Position numbers and translations under genes: made by a program
The notes under the pieces: model-generated
The model's database searches: none
Told to the model about the DNA's origin: nothing
What the model saw: only the letters and a program-made list of their open reading frames with translations
Shown here: positions 7,933-20,400 of the stretch, one piece after another
Numbering within the stretch: the stretch's first letter is position 1
Layout of the letters: every line of letters starts with the position of its first letter
IMG/VR virus record: IMGVR_UViG_3300033571_004214
Coordinates: 1-45,858 of that record
Length of the DNA: 45,858 bases
Direction: 5' to 3' (one strand)
Source: a virus

Positions 7933-9017
7933 TGGGAGGAGGAAAAGGTCCAGAAACCCCTCCACCAAGGGATTACTACAAAGAGACTATGGATACGCTT
8001 ACCGCGCAGGTAAGAATGGCTCCTAGTTTATATGCGGCTGAAGCGGCTTATTCCCCTAAAATGGAGAGGTTAGCGCTAGGCGGTTACAGAAATACTTTAT
8101 TAGGCAGAGTATCTTATGATCAGTTATCTAATACATCTAAATCAGAGTACAATGTGGCTAAGGCTGAATATGATCAGGCTCCTGCTAAATTAGCGGATAT
8201 TGAAGCGCAATTAAATCAGAAAACTAGAAGAGGCTATGCAATTTCTGGTGCCTCTAGAGAAGAATTAACTAGAGAGCGTGATCGGCTTAAACTTATTTCT
8301 CAGTCTCCTCCAGACCCAGCCGCTTATAGCGATCGCGGTCTTATGGATATTTTAGAGCAAGATATTATGCCTGCTATGGCTAGATCAGAACGAGCCACTA
8401 ATACCGCTCAAAGAACTCAGGACATAGCAGATGTAGAGAACCTAGGTCAAAGAGCCTCAGAAGCCTATTTAAATGCTGATCCAAGATCTAAGGCGCTTAT
8501 TGAAACACTTAATGCTCAGGCTATGGAACAGTTAAATGCTAATGGTGCGTTGACTGATCCGCAAAGAAGATATGCTGAGCAGACTGCAAGAGCAGGGATC
8601 GCTACCAGAGGTCTTGGGCTTAGCGCTCAGGGTGTAGCCGCTGATGTACTTGGAACATACCAACTAAGTGAGGCTAGAAGAACCGCGGCTATGACTAACG
8701 CAGGCGCGGTGCTTGGATACAACAAACAATTTACGGCTGATCCTTTCCAAGCGATCCTTGGTAGACAAGGTCAAGCATTTAGCGCTGGTAATAACCAGCA
8801 ACAATTTGCTAGCGGATTTGCTAACAACATTGGTCCTAAAACATTTAGTCCAGAAAGCCAATATGCGGCTGATATGGCTAACTCTAATCAACAAACTGCG
8901 GCTTCATATGCCGCGGCTCGCGCTCAAGTTCAATCGGCTACTATAGGTGCAATTGGATCTGCAATCGGTGGAGTTGGTCAAGGATTTGGCGCAGGAATGG
9001 CTAAAAAATATTTATAA
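7932..9017 (+). CDS. Internal virion (ejection) protein, small core type
   Basis: 361 residues, Ala/Gln-rich, preceded by a good Shine-Dalgarno (GGAGGA at 7918-7923). It begins MGGGKGPETPPP, followed by a long helical, charged region (KSEYNVAKAEYDQAPAKLAD), a Q/N-rich middle, and a C-terminal Gly-rich hydrophobic helix (TIGAIGSAIGGVGQGFGAGM). This organisation is common to the small internal core proteins of short-tailed phages (the role of T7 gp14), which leave the capsid and insert in the cell envelope. That role is inferred from composition and place ahead of two larger internal proteins. Confidence 0.6.
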   Translation: MGGGKGPETPPPRDYYKETMDTLTAQVRMAPSLYAAEAAYSPKMERLALGGYRNTLLGRVSYDQLSNTSKSEYNVAKAEYDQAPAKLADIEAQLNQKTRRGYAISGASREELTRERDRLKLISQSPPDPAAYSDRGLMDILEQDIMPAMARSERATNTAQRTQDIADVENLGQRASEAYLNADPRSKALIETLNAQAMEQLNANGALTDPQRRYAEQTARAGIATRGLGLSAQGVAADVLGTYQLSEARRTAAMTNAGAVLGYNKQFTADPFQAILGRQGQAFSAGNNQQQFASGFANNIGPKTFSPESQYAADMANSNQQTAASYAAARAQVQSATIGAIGSAIGGVGQGFGAGMAKKYL

Positions 9018-9023
9018 TAATCT

Positions 9024-11399
9024 ATGGCTGAAGGATCTCGCAAAGCATTTGGTGAGTATACTGGTCAGCGCGTTAATGCAGTGCCTGAAGGATTCTTACA
9101 GGCTTACGCACAGGTAGGAGCAAATATCCAAAACCTTGGAAAAGGTTTAGGAGAGGGCATTGGAGCCGCGGTTGCAATGTACCAAGAGAATGCGGCTAAG
9201 CACGAAACTGCTGACGCTACAATGCAAGCGGCTAGTGTTCATCTTCCTCAGATCGTTGGTTACTTTGATAAATCTATTAAAGGAACAAAAGCAGAAGTAG
9301 TTAAAGAGTCTACAGAAAATCCAGATAGCACTAATCCACAAGTATTAGCGTATAGAGCAATTGTAAGGGCTAAAGATGATTTAACAAATAATTTATCTAA
9401 ATGGACTGATCTTAGTGCTACCAAAAAAACTGCTACTATTGGTCAATTAGCACAGTACGCTAAAGCCGCTCAAGACGATGCAGAACTTGAAGCAAAGGCA
9501 GAAGCGGCTAGAGTTGCACAAGCAAATTTTAATAGAGGTATGGAGGTTAAAGAAGCAACCGCTCGCAATACAATTGAAGATTCTAGAATTAAGAAATTAC
9601 CTACAACATCTGCTAATATTCTTGCTGACGCTATTAGTCAAAAACCATACGCTCCAGATACAACTGAGACATACGGTGATTTCTTAAATGCAGACGGATC
9701 TGGTGAATATACTGTGTTTCACGAAAACACAGGTGTTAAGGTAGATCCTAATTTTGAAGCGCAATATAAATCGGCACTTGTAGATATAAATTCTCAAATT
9801 TTACAAGCAGGTGGAGATAAAGAAAAAATTGATTCATTGTTAAACAAAAGAGCGGTTTTAAATGCAGAATTTAATCAAACAGTATCTACTGCGGTAGAGT
9901 ATTCTTCTGGTGTTAATTCAGCCGTTGAAAATTATAAAACATTAGTTTCTGATCCTAAAAAGGCTCAAGAAGTAGTTGCTGGAATTGATAATGAAATTAA
10001 ATCGCTTACTGAGGGTAGAGGAAGAATACCAGATACAATTCAGAAAAAAGTAGATGCTTTAGCCGCTCAAAGAGATGAATTAACTAAATCTATTAAAGAT
10101 GCAAAAAAGAATGGAGGTTTAGTTGAAGTAACTGGAAACCATATTAGAGAAGGATTTGCTAGATCGCTTAATGCTACAACTGCTGGAGCAGTGTTCGCTT
10201 CAAATGCTAGAGCGAACGGAATTGCGGTTACACCAGAAACTCAACAAGCAGTTACTGATCTGGCTTTTGCAGACGGTCATACAACTGAAAACGGATACAA
10301 TGTTTCTGTAGATAAGAAAACTGGAGCAATAGTTTTAAAGGAAGACGAAATTTGGACAAAGTGGTGGAAAGCAGATCCTAAAAATTTAACACCTCAAGAA
10401 AAACTTAAATTTGATACAGATCAAGAAGCGTATAATCAAACTATGTTAGCCAAAAACCAAGGTACATTTGGTACAATGGGATTAGATGGAAAAATAATCC
10501 CTTCAATTGTCGTAAGAGATTCATTTAGAGGAACTGGATCGCTTTATGTTACTGGAAAAGTTGCGCTTCCAAATAAGGAAATTGCTAAATTAAGAGAAGA
10601 AGTATATGACGCAAGTAACCATATAAATGAATTAAATAGTTTAAAATCTATTATAGTTAAAAGAGACGATAAAGGAAATATAGTTTATAAAAAAGATAAA
10701 GAAGGTAATATACTATATGATGCTGACGGATTTCCACAAGAAGAATATATTGATTTTAAAAAAATATCAGATAAAGATAAAAGATATTTTACAACCAGAG
10801 TTAGTTCATATCTTAGGAGCGTAGCAAAAGGGTTAGGTGTACTTTCAAAGGAAGATTGGAATTGGTTAAATACTCAGGCTCAAGCGTTTGGTGCGCAGGC
10901 TAAAGAGCAATGGTCGTTTGCAGACGCTTCAGTATTTGAAAAATTAGCAGACAGTTGGATGAATGAAAAATTTTTAAATGCTGATGTACTAGTTCCTAAA
11001 TTTGATGCGTCTCGCGATGCTACTGTGCGAAATATAAGAGATCGTCTTTCAAAAATTCCAGCAGTAGAAGGTGAATATTTAGTTGTAACTTCTGGATCAG
11101 CAAGAGATATTGATAACAAGAGGTATGGAGGTGCTAATTTAATTAATTGGTACGACAGAGCAACAAGTGCTGGTACAACTAATGATGAATTAACATTCTC
11201 AAATGAATTTAAAGAATCTGATCAAAGTATGATCTTAGCATATTTAGGACATAACAAACCTAATCCAAGCGTTACAAAAGAAGAATACAAAGCGGCTGAA
11301 GATAGATGGACCGCGTTTTTAAGATCTAAGGGTCTTTCTCCTGCACAGATTATTGAAATTAAGAACAAAAAATTCCCATTTGCTAAGCCAAATCAATAA
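9024..11399 (+). CDS. Internal virion protein, medium size
   Basis: 791 residues. It opens with a segment rich in Gly and hydrophobic residues (NIQNLGKGLGEGIGAAVAMY), then a long charged helical region with coiled-coil character (DDAELEAKAEAARVAQANFN; VAGIDNEIKSLTEGRGRIPD) and a Trp-containing C-terminal part (EDEIWTKWWKADPKNLTPQE). It lies between the small core protein and the giant polyvalent protein, the arrangement of T7-type internal cores (gp14-gp15-gp16). No enzymatic motif is visible. The role in the ejection apparatus is inferred. Confidence 0.55.
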   Translation: MAEGSRKAFGEYTGQRVNAVPEGFLQAYAQVGANIQNLGKGLGEGIGAAVAMYQENAAKHETADATMQAASVHLPQIVGYFDKSIKGTKAEVVKESTENPDSTNPQVLAYRAIVRAKDDLTNNLSKWTDLSATKKTATIGQLAQYAKAAQDDAELEAKAEAARVAQANFNRGMEVKEATARNTIEDSRIKKLPTTSANILADAISQKPYAPDTTETYGDFLNADGSGEYTVFHENTGVKVDPNFEAQYKSALVDINSQILQAGGDKEKIDSLLNKRAVLNAEFNQTVSTAVEYSSGVNSAVENYKTLVSDPKKAQEVVAGIDNEIKSLTEGRGRIPDTIQKKVDALAAQRDELTKSIKDAKKNGGLVEVTGNHIREGFARSLNATTAGAVFASNARANGIAVTPETQQAVTDLAFADGHTTENGYNVSVDKKTGAIVLKEDEIWTKWWKADPKNLTPQEKLKFDTDQEAYNQTMLAKNQGTFGTMGLDGKIIPSIVVRDSFRGTGSLYVTGKVALPNKEIAKLREEVYDASNHINELNSLKSIIVKRDDKGNIVYKKDKEGNILYDADGFPQEEYIDFKKISDKDKRYFTTRVSSYLRSVAKGLGVLSKEDWNWLNTQAQAFGAQAKEQWSFADASVFEKLADSWMNEKFLNADVLVPKFDASRDATVRNIRDRLSKIPAVEGEYLVVTSGSARDIDNKRYGGANLINWYDRATSAGTTNDELTFSNEFKESDQSMILAYLGHNKPNPSVTKEEYKAAEDRWTAFLRSKGLSPAQIIEIKNKKFPFAKPNQ

Positions 11400-11404
11400 T
11401 TTAA

Positions 11405-14400
11405 ATGCCTGAATTACCACCTAACGAGCGCCCAACATTAAGATCGGATCAGCCTGAAAATTACGATCCTAATCCACGCGGTCGTGCTATTAATGCACTT
11501 GGTAGTCCTTTAAAAGAAGTACCAAAAGAGGTACCTGAAACAGATGGATTACCTCCTTCATATGGATCAGAAGAAGAAGTAGCAAAGGCAAGGGCTAGTG
11601 CATTTGAAAAGGTAATGGGTCCTCTTCCAAATGCTGAAGGTGATCAGCCAACTAAAAATGATGTTCACATCAATAAAGTAGTTAGTGATATATACGATGA
11701 ACATTATAAAGCGATGAAAGATAGACCATACGATGCAAGCCAAGATACGCATCCTATGGCAATTGATACTACAGATAAAATTAAATTTGTAACGGCATTA
11801 TCCAAACTTTCTGGAAGAGAAATTTTAGACAATTATCCAGAGCCTATTGTAAAAGAATATTTAAGATGGATGAGGGACAATGAAGATCTTGGAAGAAAAA
11901 TATTAAAGGAAAACCATCCTGATGGACCTTCTTGGTACGAACAATTAGGTCACGGTGCTTGGGATATGGCTATGACTTTATCTGCTGGAGATATAGCAAA
12001 AGGTATTGTTCTTGTTGGATCAAAAGGAAAAGCATCACCAAGACTTGCTACTAGTTTAGAAGTACTTGATAAATATACATTAGGTATGTCTATTGGTCAG
12101 GCTAAAGGAGCAATTAAACATATTGGAAGTTTGAGTGAAATTCAGGCTAGAGAAGAAAAAGATAAAAAAGAAAATTTAAGAAACTTTGCTAAATTAGTAG
12201 CAAATAATAAAAAGCATCCAGAACTTCTTAGAGAAGATGTATTGCAAGAATTATACGACTGGTATGCTACAAAAGGTGTTAACCTGAGTCTTCAAAGTTT
12301 AAAAATTAATGATCCTGAAAAATATTCTTTAATTAAATCATTAAATATTGGTGAAAGATTTGAATTATCTTTAATGATTAATCACGAGGATCCTAGCGTT
12401 AAATCAAATTTAGTTGGATCTAAAAGACCAAGATTAAGATCTAGGAATATATCACTAGATGGATCTGAAGAATATAAAAGAAATCTTTCTTTTGCAGGAT
12501 CTATAGATCAAGAAAAAAAAGGACAAGGACAATTTTTAGATTTAATAAAAGATATCGATGTTGGTGAAAGCGGTAATGTTAAAATTGACGATTTTTATAT
12601 TAAAAATTTAGGTAAAAAAGGTATATTTGAAAATATGCCTAACTCTACTGGGGCTGAGGCACTTAAACATACTGCTGGTTTATTTTATTCGTTAACACCA
12701 ATTGCAAGGCGCGAAGCACAATTACAAGGTGGAGTTTCTTTATGGGGAGCATTTACAGGAAAATCAGATAGTCCGTTGCCTCCAATTAGAGAATCTTGGG
12801 CTGGTATTTTATTTCAACAAAGTGCTAAAAGTGATCAGGAATTATATAATAATTTTGCGGCTGGTGTAAAAACTCAGGAAGATCTTAATGCTAAAGCAGA
12901 AGGAAGAGACTCTTTAATTTTATCTAGAGTTATGGCTGGCATAACAGGTATGTCAAAAGATGAAGTAGATGAGAAATTATCATACTACGGAGCAAATAAT
13001 CAAGATCTTGCATCATCAGGCGCATTAAGATTTTCGTTGGCTGGAATGGCTGGACGAGCAGGTACTCTTACAAGGGCAGGTGTAATGGCTGGTGAAGGTA
13101 TTGCTGGTGGAACATACGCTACTGCAAAATACTTAGCATCAAAAGGGATACTTACGCTTTCACAAGCAAGCGCAGTAAGAAGCGGAGTAATGGCAAGTGT
13201 CGGTGCAGTACACGCGGTAGAGGCTTATACATTTGGTCTTCCAGTTAAACTTGTAGGGTATACAGTTGGAACTGGTGGAAGAATAATTTTAGCAGGCTAT
13301 GGATTAGCGGCACAAAAAGTTGCTGGATTAGCCGCTAAGAGCGCAAGCGCAATTGTTGGGCAAGAATTAAGCCCAAAATATTTTAGGCACACATTGATGA
13401 CACTTGGTGTAACCGATGCATTCTTTGGATTTAGCGGTGGTACAAAATTAGCCGCGATCCTTGGATTTGGAAAAGGCGCTGAAGCGTTTGGTAATATACT
13501 TTCAAAGTATGGCTATGCAGGTAAGGGAATCAACGGTTACGGATTTTCAGGAGCGATCGAACAAGCCGCTTTAGATAAAGAGATCGGATGGATGGCAGGC
13601 AGAATAGCATCTGTAGGCGCTAAATTAACTCCGCTTACTACGCTAGGACACGATGTCGTTAAAGGCGCGTGGCACGGAGCAGGTGTAGGATACGGATTAG
13701 GTTATATGCACAACGGTCACGATGGAGGTGTAGATGGAATTTGGGGTGGCGCTGGTATGGGTGGATTCGGTGGATTCCACGGATCAGCAGTAGCAATTAG
13801 ACAAGGTTATTATAGCCATAATGGAGCAACTGAGGCTCTAAGACAAATGGGTAAAAATGATCCTACAGGTGTTAATGCAAGGCACATAGAAGAGATCATT
13901 GCTAATGCTGAAGCAGATCAGGATTGGGTAAGAATACCAATGTTGGCTGGAGCGTTAAAGCAGGCTGGCAATAATAACATAACTACAATTTTACATAGAG
14001 ATGCTGACATTAGCCATATAAACGGAAGAAATGTAAATTTAAATGGTGTTCCAGATGCAGATTACAAGGTTGGAACTAAACAATTCAGAGTAAAAGAATT
14101 ACAAGCGGAAGTAGATCGTTTAAGAAAAGAATCTATTGATCATAGTAAAAATAATAGAGTAAAAGAGGCTGAAGCATCTGCTAAACTTGCTGGCGAAAAA
14201 AATGCTGAATTAAATAAAGAAATTAATGAATGGCTTACAGAAATAAGAACTAATGGAACTCAAGGACAAAGAGAAAGAGTAAATAGTAGGCAAAATGTGT
14301 ATAAAGGTGTGTGGATGGATGGTACAGTTGGTAATGGAACTATTTATATTAATTTAGATGAAACTGGATTAGTAGGATCTTCAGCAGATGGTATAGCAAG

Positions 14401-17400
14401 TAACGCTACCGCCGCTCACGAACTGGCACACGGAATTCAAAATTTAATATTAAGAGAACAAGCAATATCTCACTTTAGAACAACTATATTTGGTATTGGA
14501 ACTGCAAACGCAGATCTGGTTATGCAAAAAGGTGCATTAGATAAAGAACTGCTTTCAGAGTTTGCAGGTCTGTATACTGAAGTTTTACACGGAAACGATG
14601 TAGTTGCTGGTGACAGAGCAAAGCAAAGCATTTTAGACGCGTACGCGGTGATAGAAAATGGTAATGCTAGTGGCGCTCAAATTGAAGCCGCTAGAGATAT
14701 TTTAACTAAACACGCTGAAGAATTTGGTGTAACATATTTTGAAGGTTATCTTAGAAGAAATAAACCAGACTATTTATTCAGAGGTGGTAAATATTCAGCG
14801 TTCCAAAGAATTTTAAATAAAACAGAAAACTGGATAGATTTTAGAACTAAATTAGATCTAAATGGACAAGGTATTGCAGTTCGGATCAGAGATGTTAGAG
14901 ATGCTAGACAGAGCCAAGACATCATTAATATCAGAAATAAAGTTAATGATATAGTTAAGAAAATGAATGAAATTAATGAACAGGCTAGCAAGTTAACTAA
15001 AAAAGATGGATCTGTTCCTAGAGAAAACCAAAAAGAATATCTTAAACTTCAGGAGGAATATCTTAAACTTAAAAGAGATAAGCAAAATCTAGATAAGTCA
15101 TTAAGAAAAACAGATATAGGTGCGATATTAACAACTGCCGATGGAAGGCATATAATCATACCTCAGGCTGAACAGGCTATGGCTGATCTTGTTAGAAGAA
15201 TGGATTCTAAAGGAGATTCAACTGGAAGATTTTCATCTACTTTAGATTTAACTAGGATTAAAGATCCAGCAGAACTAGAAAGAGTTTTAAGAGAGGCTGG
15301 ATTAGAGCATTGGTTAAAAGAAGACGGAACTTTAAAATCTCAGGAACAAATAGCAGAAGAACAGGCTGAGCGCGGTGGTAAGATTATGGATTTCTTAGAA
15401 GCGCAACCTCCAGCAGTAACTGGTATTGTTATTACAACTGACGAAAAGGGTAATAAGCGTGGTGTAGGTGTATTGACAGATGAGGCTATCAATGCGCTTA
15501 AAGATGCTGGGTTGTTGTTACCATCGGAAGTAATTAAAGTAACAACGCTACGCGGTATAATTGATTTTGTTAATGGAAGATCTCCTTTAGGTGGTGGAGA
15601 ATGTAATATTACATATAATGCTTTATCAGTAGAAGTTGACGGATCTGGAAGAAGATCAAAACCAAAGCATCAGATCGAACAAACTAACCGAAACATTGTA
15701 CCTTACAAGATGGAGTTTATAATGACATCTAAGGACGCAAATGGTAATAAGATCGAACCTAGATTTGAACTTATGATCACCGCGATAGATATGGGAAATG
15801 TATTAGAGAGAGCCGCGGATGAGTTTCCTAAATCATATACGCTTCCAAGTGGTAAAGTAATTAAAGTATCTGATATGTTCTCTGGTGACTTTAATGTATT
15901 TAAAGATCATCTTGCTAACTATATGAAGAATCTTGCAGAGGGTGGGGTACCTTCTGCTGATTTATTTGGTGGAGGCGAAATGGGCGAGGCTATGAGAGAT
16001 ATTTTGCATAGAACTCTTGGTGGTATTCCAAAGGGTGGTTTCGATTCAAACGGATCCCCATTACTTTATAACAATCCAATCATCAGACCTTGGCATCCGT
16101 GGGAACGCGGTCCTAAGTTCCCATTCACTACTTTTAGATTAGATCTAATCCAAGACATATCTGTAACTGATGGTAAATTCAAATTCAACGAACAAACTGC
16201 ATATCCAAGACATCTTGGAAATTATAGCCCTGTGAACTTCTCAGCACAAACAGAATTTACTCTTAACGGAGAAAAGGTAAAAGGTATTAAAGGCGAACAC
16301 GAATTTGAAGTTATTGATAAGAAAACTGGAGATGCAAAAACAGTTAAGGTTAGATACACTGTTATTAGTAAAAATGGTAAGTTCTATGTTGGTGGATCTG
16401 ACTTTAAAGATAAGAAGTATTCATTCTCAACGATTGAACAAGCAAAGGACTTTATCGGTCTAGATTCACAAAGAAGACAATTAATAGTACAGAATTTAAT
16501 GCCAACTGCATTAGTTGGTGGAGACTCTGGTATTTTAGTAACTAACATTGATGGAAATTATATGTTAGTTGATTCAAAAAATAAATATAGATTAATTGAT
16601 GGAAAGGTATTCAGAAATGAAACTGAAGCAGTTAGAACTGCGGCTAAAATGCATAACGATGAAGCGCTTAGAATTATTAGATCTCAGAAGGATCCATCTA
16701 CTCGTTTATTTGAAGATCAAGTTGCTGAGATAACTAGAATTAATGATGAGATGCCAGATTTGCTTCCTTTAAGAATTTCTTTAAATAGAGAAGGTAAGCC
16801 TAAACTTGAAACACTTAAAGATGGAGAAGGAAAGGATCGTACATACACGGCTAAAGATCCAGCAGTTATTGCTGGTAAAGCAAAAGCAGGAGATAAAATT
16901 AAAAAATTATCGTTCCAGAAAGTAAGTTATTCTTTACAGGCAAGTATGCACGGATCAGATAAAAACAGAATGCAAGATCCAGCAGTAGAAGCATCTACTA
17001 GCCATTTAGCAGAACTTTTAAAACAAGAGGCTTTAGAGGCTAACAAAGATCCTAATAAGCGTAAAGGAATTACTTGGTACAGGGATATGGTAAAATCTGG
17101 ATATTCATTATTCGGATCTATGTACGGTATGTTCTCTGAAAGCCTTGGCGCTACCTCCGCTCGTACACCAGTAGCAACTAACTTTGTTCAGGCAGATGAG
17201 GCTTTGTCATTATTTTCCAGAGGACTTTACAACGAACAGTTAAATAGAATACACCAAGCATTTACTGAACTTGAGGCAAAAGTTTCACAAAAGAATCCTG
17301 ATGGATCAAGCGCTTTTGAAAGAGAAGCGATTGAGTTTTTAATTAGAAAAAAAAGTGCAGTAGAGGCTATTGAAGAGTTAGGTCTTAAAGGAGATGTCGA

Positions 17401-20400
17401 TTGGGTTGATCTTATGGGATGGCAAACAGATAAGTCGGCAGAAACTGGAATAACTGAAAAACTTGTTCAAAAATATGAAGAGTTATATGCAGAAAATAAC
17501 AATGGTAAGAAAAACAAATTAACTCCTACTCAATTCTCAGAAGCACTTGATACTGCAAAGAAGATGATATTTAAGCGCCCAGAGAATTTGATGCTCAGGG
17601 AAAACGGAAAGAAGTATAATGCAAACACGATCAAAGTTGGTCAGGTTATGTATAATGTATGGCACCAATTAACTGAAGGTCCTAAAACAGGAAACTTCTC
17701 AAATAATTTAGCAGGATTAAGCACAGAAGCCACAATTGATGTATGGGCGGCTAGAACATTACACAGATTAATTAATAGCAAAATTAAAGGCAGATCTAAA
17801 TGGAGACTTAGCGCTGGTCAGGAAATGGGTGTAGATTATGTATGGCATAATTACGGAACTGAGCAAATTGCCCAATGGGAAGGTGGAGGAGATTTCTTCT
17901 ACGGTCAAAAAGCATTTAGTAAAGCCGCAGAATTACTTAGAGCAGAAGGTGGAGAATTTAAAGATATTACACCTGCTGATCTACAAGCACTTCTTTGGTT
18001 CCACGAAAAAGATATATGGGCTAAGGCAGATGCTACTAATAGCATTGGCGCTGAGATGTCATCGTACGATGGTCCAATGGAAGCACTTAGCGGTGGGAGA
18101 GATCCAGCAGGAATTGATGGATGGAATAATGTCAGACGAATTATTGTTGGTTTGTCAGGATCATATGATGGTAGTTTAAATACTAAAATTAATGGTCAAC
18201 CTGTTGCAATCAATACTACTGCGCGTACATACGCGTACGATAGCGGAAAAGTTTCACAGTTTAAGAAACTTGTAACTAATATATTTGGATCATCATTAAG
18301 AGGTGCTAACATAAATCAAACTTATGGTGGATACGGTGGAGTAACTGAACACTCTTTAGCAGTAGATATTATCTCTTATAGGGGAAATAGAACTGTTACT
18401 GCATTGGCTCAACAAGCGGCTTTGCTTAAGCATAATGAAACAATTAATAAGATTGAGGCTCTTACTGATAAAATATCTAAAGAAACTGATCCTAAAGAGC
18501 GCAAAAAATTAACTACTAAGTTAAAAACTCAGCAAAACAATTTAAAGAAAAGAAGTGCTGAATTGCAAACTAAATCAGAACTAGCAAGGCAGGAACAATC
18601 ATCTCCATCACAAGGAAATCACTTGGGATCAGTAGCAGACTACATTGTACAACAAGGTAAAAACTATTCACAAAAAGATGTGTTTGTTGCTGAAGTAGTA
18701 GGTGAAAACCATCCTAATGCTCGTCCAGCAGGTGATGTTAGATTTAATAAACCATTAACAATATCTGAAGCGCTTGATATTGCTCAGGCTTTGATTGCTG
18801 ATAAAGCATTCATTGGTAACTTTACATTAATTCCAGAGCCAAGAAATCCAAATGCAGAAAAGTTAGATAAATTAACTAAAAGACTTAATGAGGTTACTAA
18901 TGGAGGAGATGAATGGAAACAGATAAAAGAAGAAATTGAAAGCCTAGGAAAATTTATTGGTGTACAAATGTCTTGTAGCCCAGAAATGAGTCATCGCTAT
19001 AGAGAATTTAGCAAGAGTCCTGAAGTAAAAGATGGTAGTTTAGATCTTATGAGCGTATCAGGCGCTAAAAAATTTATGGCTGGATGGCAGGCAGAATTTA
19101 GTCAACTTTCACAAACAATAACAACATACAATGGAACAGGAATCGAATATCAACCGTATCACATCAGCGCTGAAGTCATCCCTCAAGGATCCTACGACAC
19201 CTTCAACAGTGCAGACATCGGATCAAACATATCGCTCGGTGAGAGACTCGATAAGTACAGAATCGGACTCGAACGCGAGAATGCCCTCAGAGCCGAAAAT
19301 GAACGAGAAGGGGATCTCTTCCCAGCCGAATCCACAGTCTTCTCGAATAATCGCACAGTTTGGAATCCCACTGAGTCCCAATCAGCAGATGGATACAAAC
19401 TCAACGATGCTCTGGTACCTGATGCACAAGGGCAGGGTAAGCCCGATTCCACCAAGCAGGACAAAGTAAGATCCGCTGAGGAGGCTCAGGAATGGATCAA
19501 TAAGAATATGGCTACTCCGATCCTCAAGTCTGAGGGTGGAGTTAAATGGGGAGATAAAGAATTTACCATTACCCAGAAGCGCCTGCCTGATGGCACATTA
19601 AGTAACCAATTTGAGGTTATGGGCGCATTTGATAGAAGACCTAGCGTAGTACAAGGCAAAGAAGCCGCGATGGCTCTGATCAAAGGAAGGCTTGAAGGAA
19701 CCATTGGCGCTAAAGAAGGCGAACGGATCCTGACCATAGGCGGTGAAGAATTTAAAGTTAACGAGGCTACCCAGCCAGTAAAGGCAACTGATGAACAGGC
19801 TAAGCAATCGATCGGGATCTATCCTACAGATTCTAACATCTTTAAATATTCGCCTGTAGATACCCCTACAGTTGAATTGCACCCTTGGATGTCTAAAGGT
19901 ATCGAGGAAACATTCCCAAAAGCAGATGGCACCGTAAGAGAGATTACACCATATTCGCATAGAACACAAAAAGTTTTAGAAAGAATTAACGCTTTATTTA
20001 ATTCTGAACTGTTCCAAGGCACTGGTTTAAAAATGGTATTGAGACAGAATTCTGAAGGCACTTATGGTAGCCATAACGATAGAAGAACAAGAATATCTTT
20101 TATTTTAAAACAAAACGGAAGAGAGTCACAAGTTGGAGCGCAAAGCCTTACCATTAAATTAAGAGGAAGAACAAGAGGATCTGACGGAAAATTGAATATA
20201 GATAGAATTCCTAATGCACTTGATGAAGGAGTTATTGGATCAGCGTTTGCATTTAATGGAAGCGTATATGGTGCGAATAAAGGATTGGCATTGTTGAAAG
20301 CAAATTATCCAGATGCATACGAATACATTAAACGAATTAGTGCAGAAACTGTAAAACAAAATGGTGGAAAAATAATAGTAGAAAATAACGATTATCGAAA

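Noticed and set aside
17838-18179. A 113-codon alternative plus frame within the polyvalent gene
   Set aside because: It lies wholly inside the 4096-residue frame, shifted by one base, without its own start signal or recognisable protein.
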